64,000 bases of DNA from Trueperaceae bacterium (GTDB taxonomy: Bacteria; Deinococcota; Deinococci; Deinococcales; Trueperaceae): positions 18,860-82,859 of the forward strand of contig JAABTL010000011.1 of the NCBI GenBank assembly GCA_011389865.1. Direction: 5' to 3'. Position 1 is the first letter of the stretch, and each line of letters starts with the position of its first letter. Made by a program: the position numbers and the translations under genes. A model generated the notes under the pieces. It saw only the letters and a list, made by a program, of their open reading frames with translations. It made no database searches and was not told the DNA's origin. Positions 60,671-64,000 of this stretch are shown here, piece by piece.

Positions 60671-63600
60671 GTCGACGCGGTTCTGCCGCCCGGCCGCGCC
60701 ACCGAGTTGGCCGCCCTCCTGGCGCTGCGCGCCGACTGGTTCGTGCGCGACGAGCTCGTAGCGCACCTCTGGCCCGACGCGGACGTCAAGCGCGGCCGCC
60801 ACAACCTCAGCCAACTCCTCTACGCCGCACGCCGCAGCGCTTGGGGCGACGACCTCGAGGCCGAGCCGACCCGCGTGCGCTGGACCGTCGCCACGGACGT
60901 CGCGGCGTTCCGCCAGGCGGCGGCCGAGGGCGACTGGCGCCATGCCAGCGAACTCTACGCGGGCGACTTGCTCGAAGGGACCGCCGCCACCGGCGCCGAC
61001 GGCTTCGACGCTTGGCTGCAGGGGGAACGCGAGGACCTGCGCGAGACCTGGCACGAGGCGCTGCGGCGCCACGCCACCGACCTCGCCGACGCCGGGCAGA
61101 GCGCCGAGAGCGCCCGGCTCCTGCGCCGCCTCCTGGCCAGCGACGACCTGCTCGAGGACGCCGTGCAAGCGCTCATGCGCCTCGAGGCGCGGGCCGGGCG
61201 CCGTGACGCGGCGCTGCAGGTCTACGACGCGTTCCGCGCGCGCCTCGCCACCGAACTCGGCCTCGAACCGCTCGACGCCACCGCCCAGCTCGCGGCCGCC
61301 GTCCGCCGCGGCGACCTGGCCGCGAACCTCGCCGAGCCAACCGGGCCGCACGCCGACGATCCGCCGGCTCCGGCGACCGCTGGCGACGTCGACGCCACGC
61401 GATCTTCCGAGCGCGACGTGAGGCCTGGCCCCGTCCGTGGCCTCGCCGCGGACGCGACCGCGTTCGTCGGCCGCGCGCTCGAGCTCACCGAGCTGCACGC
61501 GCGGCTCGCCGAGCCAGGCCGGCGCCTCGCCACCGTCCTCGGTCCGGGTGGCACCGGCAAATCGCGCGTCGCGCGCCAGCTCGCCCGCGAACGCGCGGGC
61601 CACTTCGAGGAGGGCGCAGCCTGGGTGCCGCTCGGCACCGCGGGGTCCGAGGCGGAGGCGGTCGCGGCGATCGCGGGGGCGCTCGGCATCCGGGTCGAGC
61701 CATCGGCCTCCGCGCTCGCGGCGCTGCTGGGCGATCAGGAGCTGCTGCTGGTCCTCGATCAAGTCGAGCACCTGGGCGACGGCCCCGATCTGGTGGCCAC
61801 GCTCCTGGACGCCTGCCCGCGCCTGTGCCTCGTCGCCACCTCGCGCCACGCCCTCGACCTCCCGGGCGAGGCGGTCGTGCCGCTCGCCGGGCTGAGCGTG
61901 CCCCCACGCGACGACGCGCCCGACGCCGAGGCCTACGACGCGGTCGGGCTGCTGCTCCGCGCCGCCCACCGCGTCCGCCCCGATTTCCACCCGGAGGGAC
62001 CCGAACGCACGGCGGCCGTCGCGCTCACGCGGCTCCTGGCCGGCAGCCCGCTCGCCATCGAGCTCGCGGCCGGCTGGTTGCGGGTGCTCGAGCCGAGCGA
62101 GCTGCTTCGCGAGGTGGCGCGCGACCTCGACGTGCTGCGCGCCGCCGACGGCGACGGCCCCGGCCCCCATACGAGCCTGCGGGCGGCGTTCGAGAGCTCC
62201 TGGACGCTGCTCGGCGATGGGGAGCGCGAAGGTCTGCGGCGGCTGGCGGTGTTCCACGGCGGTTGCACGCGCGAGACCGCGCGGGCCGTCGCCGACGTCC
62301 CACTTCGGGTGCTGTTGGCGCTGACCAACCGCTCGCTCCTCTACCGCGACGGCACCCGCTTCGCCGCCCACCCGGTGGTGCAGCGCTACGCGCAGGACAA
62401 GCTCGAGGCGCTCCCGGACCTGGCCGCCGACCTCGGCCGCCGCCACCTCGCCTTCTTCCTCGCCCTCGCCGAGGACGCCGACCGTCGCCTCGACACCCCG
62501 GAGCAGCGCGAGGCGCTTGCGCTCCTCACGGCGGAGGCCGCCAACCTGTCGCGCGCGCTCGAGCGCGCGATCACCGCCGGCGACGCCGACCCCGCGTACG
62601 CGCTGACGGCGGCGCTCGGGCGCTTCTGGCGCTGGCGGGGCCACCTGACCGACGGCTTGGCCTGGAGCGAACGCGTGCGCGCCCTGCCGCTTCCGGCACC
62701 GACCGCCGCGAGCGTGCGCGCGATGCTGGGCGAGGGCTTGCTGTTCGACAAGCAGGGGCGCTACGCGCGGGCCGACGCCGCCTTCGAGCGCGCCGAGGCC
62801 GACGCCGCGGCGCTGGGCGACCCGGGGCTGGCCACGGCCGCGCGCTGCGACCGCGCGATCGTCGCCTGGCGCCGCGGCGACCTCGCCACCGCCCGCACCC
62901 TGCTCGAGGACGTGTGCGCGAGCTACCGGGCGCTCGGTCGCGAGGTGCCGCTGGCCGGCTCGCTCGGCAACCTCGGCAACGTCATGCGCGACTCTGGCGA
63001 TCTCGAGGGCGCGCAGGCGCTGTTCGACGAGACGCTGGCACTCGCCGAACGGGTCGGCCACGTCTGGGAGATGGCCAATGTGCGCAACAACAAGGCGATC
63101 GCCCTCGCTTACGCAGGCGACCTCGAGGCCGCGCGCGGCGAGTTCGAGCGCGCGCTCGAGCTGCAGCGCTCGATCGACAACCGCCCGGGCATCTCGATGT
63201 CGCTCACCAACCTCGGCAACGTCTACCTCGACACGGGCGCCCCCGAACGCGCCGAGGCGCTCTACCGCGAAGCGCTCGCGCTCTGCGAGGAGCTCGGCGA
63301 CCGCGACGGTTTGGCGCACCTGCACGTCAACTTGGGGATCTTGGCGCAACGCCGAGGGGCGTACGACGAGGCCCACGAGCGCTACGGCCAGTCGCTGCGC
63401 CTACGGCGCGCGGCCGGGGCGCGGGCGCTGGCGACCCAGAGCATCAGCTGCTTCCTCGACCTCGCCGTCGCCCGCGGCGCCCACGAGCGCGCCCTCGTGC
63501 TCGCCGGCGCGGTGCGCTCGATGGCGTCGGCCATCGGCGCGCCGCTCACGGGGCCGCAGCAGCTGACCTACGACGACGCCCTCGCCGCCGCCCGAGCCGC

Positions 63601-63700
63601 GGTCCCGGACGAGCGCGCCACCGAGCTCGAGCGCCGCGGCGAAGCCCTCGGCGCGCGCGAGGCGGTCGCCTTCGCCCTGGCCGAGCGCGCGGTCGCCTGA
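60620..63700 (+). CDS. AfsR/SARP-like regulator: winged helix, BTAD, NTPase, TPR
   Basis: Regulator of 1026 aa with the same layout as the one at 53544 but clearly different sequence. Residues 1-90: winged-helix-like segment (RDELVAHLWPDADVKRGRHNLSQLLYAARRS). Residues about 90-230: BTAD (GFDAWLQGEREDLRE, LGLEPLDAT). P-loop GPGGTGKS at 308-315 and LLLVLDQVE as Walker B; SSWTLLGDGEREGLRRLAVFHGG is the usual winged region after the NTPase. Residues about 640-930 are TPRs of the LNLGNVYLDTGAPERAEALYREALAL type. GTG start from the leaderless box. It probably responds to a ligand or partner through the TPRs. Target genes are likely the neighbouring lipoproteins. Confidence 0.87.
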   Translation: MDDAVLLFGVPRRRRDGVDAVLPPGRATELAALLALRADWFVRDELVAHLWPDADVKRGRHNLSQLLYAARRSAWGDDLEAEPTRVRWTVATDVAAFRQAAAEGDWRHASELYAGDLLEGTAATGADGFDAWLQGEREDLRETWHEALRRHATDLADAGQSAESARLLRRLLASDDLLEDAVQALMRLEARAGRRDAALQVYDAFRARLATELGLEPLDATAQLAAAVRRGDLAANLAEPTGPHADDPPAPATAGDVDATRSSERDVRPGPVRGLAADATAFVGRALELTELHARLAEPGRRLATVLGPGGTGKSRVARQLARERAGHFEEGAAWVPLGTAGSEAEAVAAIAGALGIRVEPSASALAALLGDQELLLVLDQVEHLGDGPDLVATLLDACPRLCLVATSRHALDLPGEAVVPLAGLSVPPRDDAPDAEAYDAVGLLLRAAHRVRPDFHPEGPERTAAVALTRLLAGSPLAIELAAGWLRVLEPSELLREVARDLDVLRAADGDGPGPHTSLRAAFESSWTLLGDGEREGLRRLAVFHGGCTRETARAVADVPLRVLLALTNRSLLYRDGTRFAAHPVVQRYAQDKLEALPDLAADLGRRHLAFFLALAEDADRRLDTPEQREALALLTAEAANLSRALERAITAGDADPAYALTAALGRFWRWRGHLTDGLAWSERVRALPLPAPTAASVRAMLGEGLLFDKQGRYARADAAFERAEADAAALGDPGLATAARCDRAIVAWRRGDLATARTLLEDVCASYRALGREVPLAGSLGNLGNVMRDSGDLEGAQALFDETLALAERVGHVWEMANVRNNKAIALAYAGDLEAARGEFERALELQRSIDNRPGISMSLTNLGNVYLDTGAPERAEALYREALALCEELGDRDGLAHLHVNLGILAQRRGAYDEAHERYGQSLRLRRAAGARALATQSISCFLDLAVARGAHERALVLAGAVRSMASAIGAPLTGPQQLTYDDALAAARAAVPDERATELERRGEALGAREAVAFALAERAVA

Positions 63701-63735
63701 CCCCCGGTCGATCCGATCGATCGGGCCGTGACCTG

Positions 63736-63895
63736 ACCCGCGCCCCGGCGCGGTCGGTGGAGATCGCCACCGACCGCACCGGGAGCGCCCTGATCGTGCC
63801 GCATGGACGACGGCGTCGGGCTGATCGGCGTGCGGCGTCGCCGCCGAGGCGGCAGCGAGCGCGGGGTCGATCCGATCAGTTCGGCGCCGGGGTGA
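63736..63895 (+). pseudogene. Duplicated segment, copy B: truncated 5' remnant of a SARP-like regulator gene
   Basis: The sequence repeats the GC hairpin, spacer and first codons of the regulator at 60620. It reads MDDGVGLIGVRRRRRGGSE from an ATG at 63803, against MDDAVLLFGVPRRRR in the intact gene, and then stops after 30 codons at 63893-63895. The -10 has decayed (no TATCAT). It is most simply a partial duplication left after gene loss. A short functional peptide is unlikely. Confidence 0.6.
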
Positions 63896-64000
63896 CCTCG
63901 ATCTGCTCGAGGTGCGGCCCCGGCACCCGTTCGTCGTCGCCCGCCGCGGCCCATCTTTCATGGTCGATTGATGGTGCGTAGGGGACATTGCGGTCACGTC
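63876..64000 (-). CDS. Possible C-terminal end of a gene entering from the right
   Basis: A minus-strand frame open to the window edge ends at a TGA at 63876-63878 and reads, in part, YAPSIDHERWAAAG and VPGPHLEQIEVTPAPN. The last 25 codons have almost only G/C in third positions, as real genes here do, but the first 16 do not. No domain is recognisable. It overlaps both copy B and the third heptamer-like repeat, so at least one of these calls must be wrong or coincidental. Confidence 0.35.
   Translation of the reverse strand, partial: RDRNVPYAPSIDHERWAAAGDDERVPGPHLEQIEVTPAPN
63957..63974 (+). promoter_or_regulatory. Third SARP-type heptamer repeat (tentative)
   Basis: TTCATGG (63957-63963) and TTGATGG (63968-63974) are spaced by 4 bp, as at 56500. 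GACATT follows after 9 nt, the same spacing as GAGATT there. The stretch is AT-rich for this genome. Between 63701 and here the only other content is copy B. A gene regulated from this site would begin beyond the window. Confidence 0.4.

Overview
The window is very GC-rich (visually about 70%), with dense genes and near-complete G/C at third codon positions. Several traits point to the Deinococcota (Deinococcus-Thermus), probably a Trueperaceae-like lineage. A HAIR-type HspR operator lies in front of dnaK. Many genes appear leaderless, with a TANNNT -10 element ending about 4-7 nt before the start codon. LexA, a Crp-family regulator and SigA fit this too. The assignment is inference from these traits, not from a database match. 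No tRNA, rRNA, CRISPR array or classical insertion sequence was seen.

Layout. 1-3.9 kb: 5' part of dnaK with its promoter, a YciI-like protein, a dienelactone-hydrolase-like enzyme, a MobA-like nucleotidyltransferase and a pentapeptide-repeat protein. 3.9-12.2 kb (minus strand): a purine module with adenine deaminase, guanine deaminase and a complete BMP-type nucleoside ABC importer. 12.2-14.4 kb: NfuA, a Crp/Fnr regulator and LexA. 14.4-28.1 kb (plus strand): a galactoside locus with a carbohydrate ABC importer lacking its ATPase, a GH42 beta-galactosidase, a LacI regulator, a GH4 alpha-galactosidase, two oxidoreductases, and galT-galK of the Leloir pathway. It is interrupted by a DUF4143-type AAA ATPase. 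28-37.5 kb (minus strand): a membrane alpha/beta hydrolase, a CaiB-type CoA transferase carrying an in-frame palindromic insertion, a GDPD, SigA, 6-phosphogluconate dehydrogenase and a GGDEF-EAL protein. 37.5-49.2 kb: hydrolases and a peptide ABC module without ATPases, flanked by two M20 amidohydrolases and a FAD-linked oxidase. 49.3-53.5 kb: a second sugar importer plus a zinc dehydrogenase. 53.5-64 kb: two large AfsR/SARP-like regulators (winged helix, BTAD, NTPase, TPR) around two exported lipoproteins.

How the parts work together. The galactoside locus reads as a pathway: import, cleavage by alpha- and beta-galactosidase, then GalK and GalT, with a palindromic operator at the transport promoter for the LacI protein. 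The purine module imports nucleosides or bases and deaminates them. In the last 11 kb, heptamer direct repeats with an 11-bp pitch precede both lipoprotein genes, matching the known SARP site architecture, so the adjacent regulators probably control them.

The most unusual features are a family of stacked hairpins, one copy of which sits in frame inside a CoA-transferase gene, and the SARP-like regulator/lipoprotein locus with its duplicated regulator 5' region.
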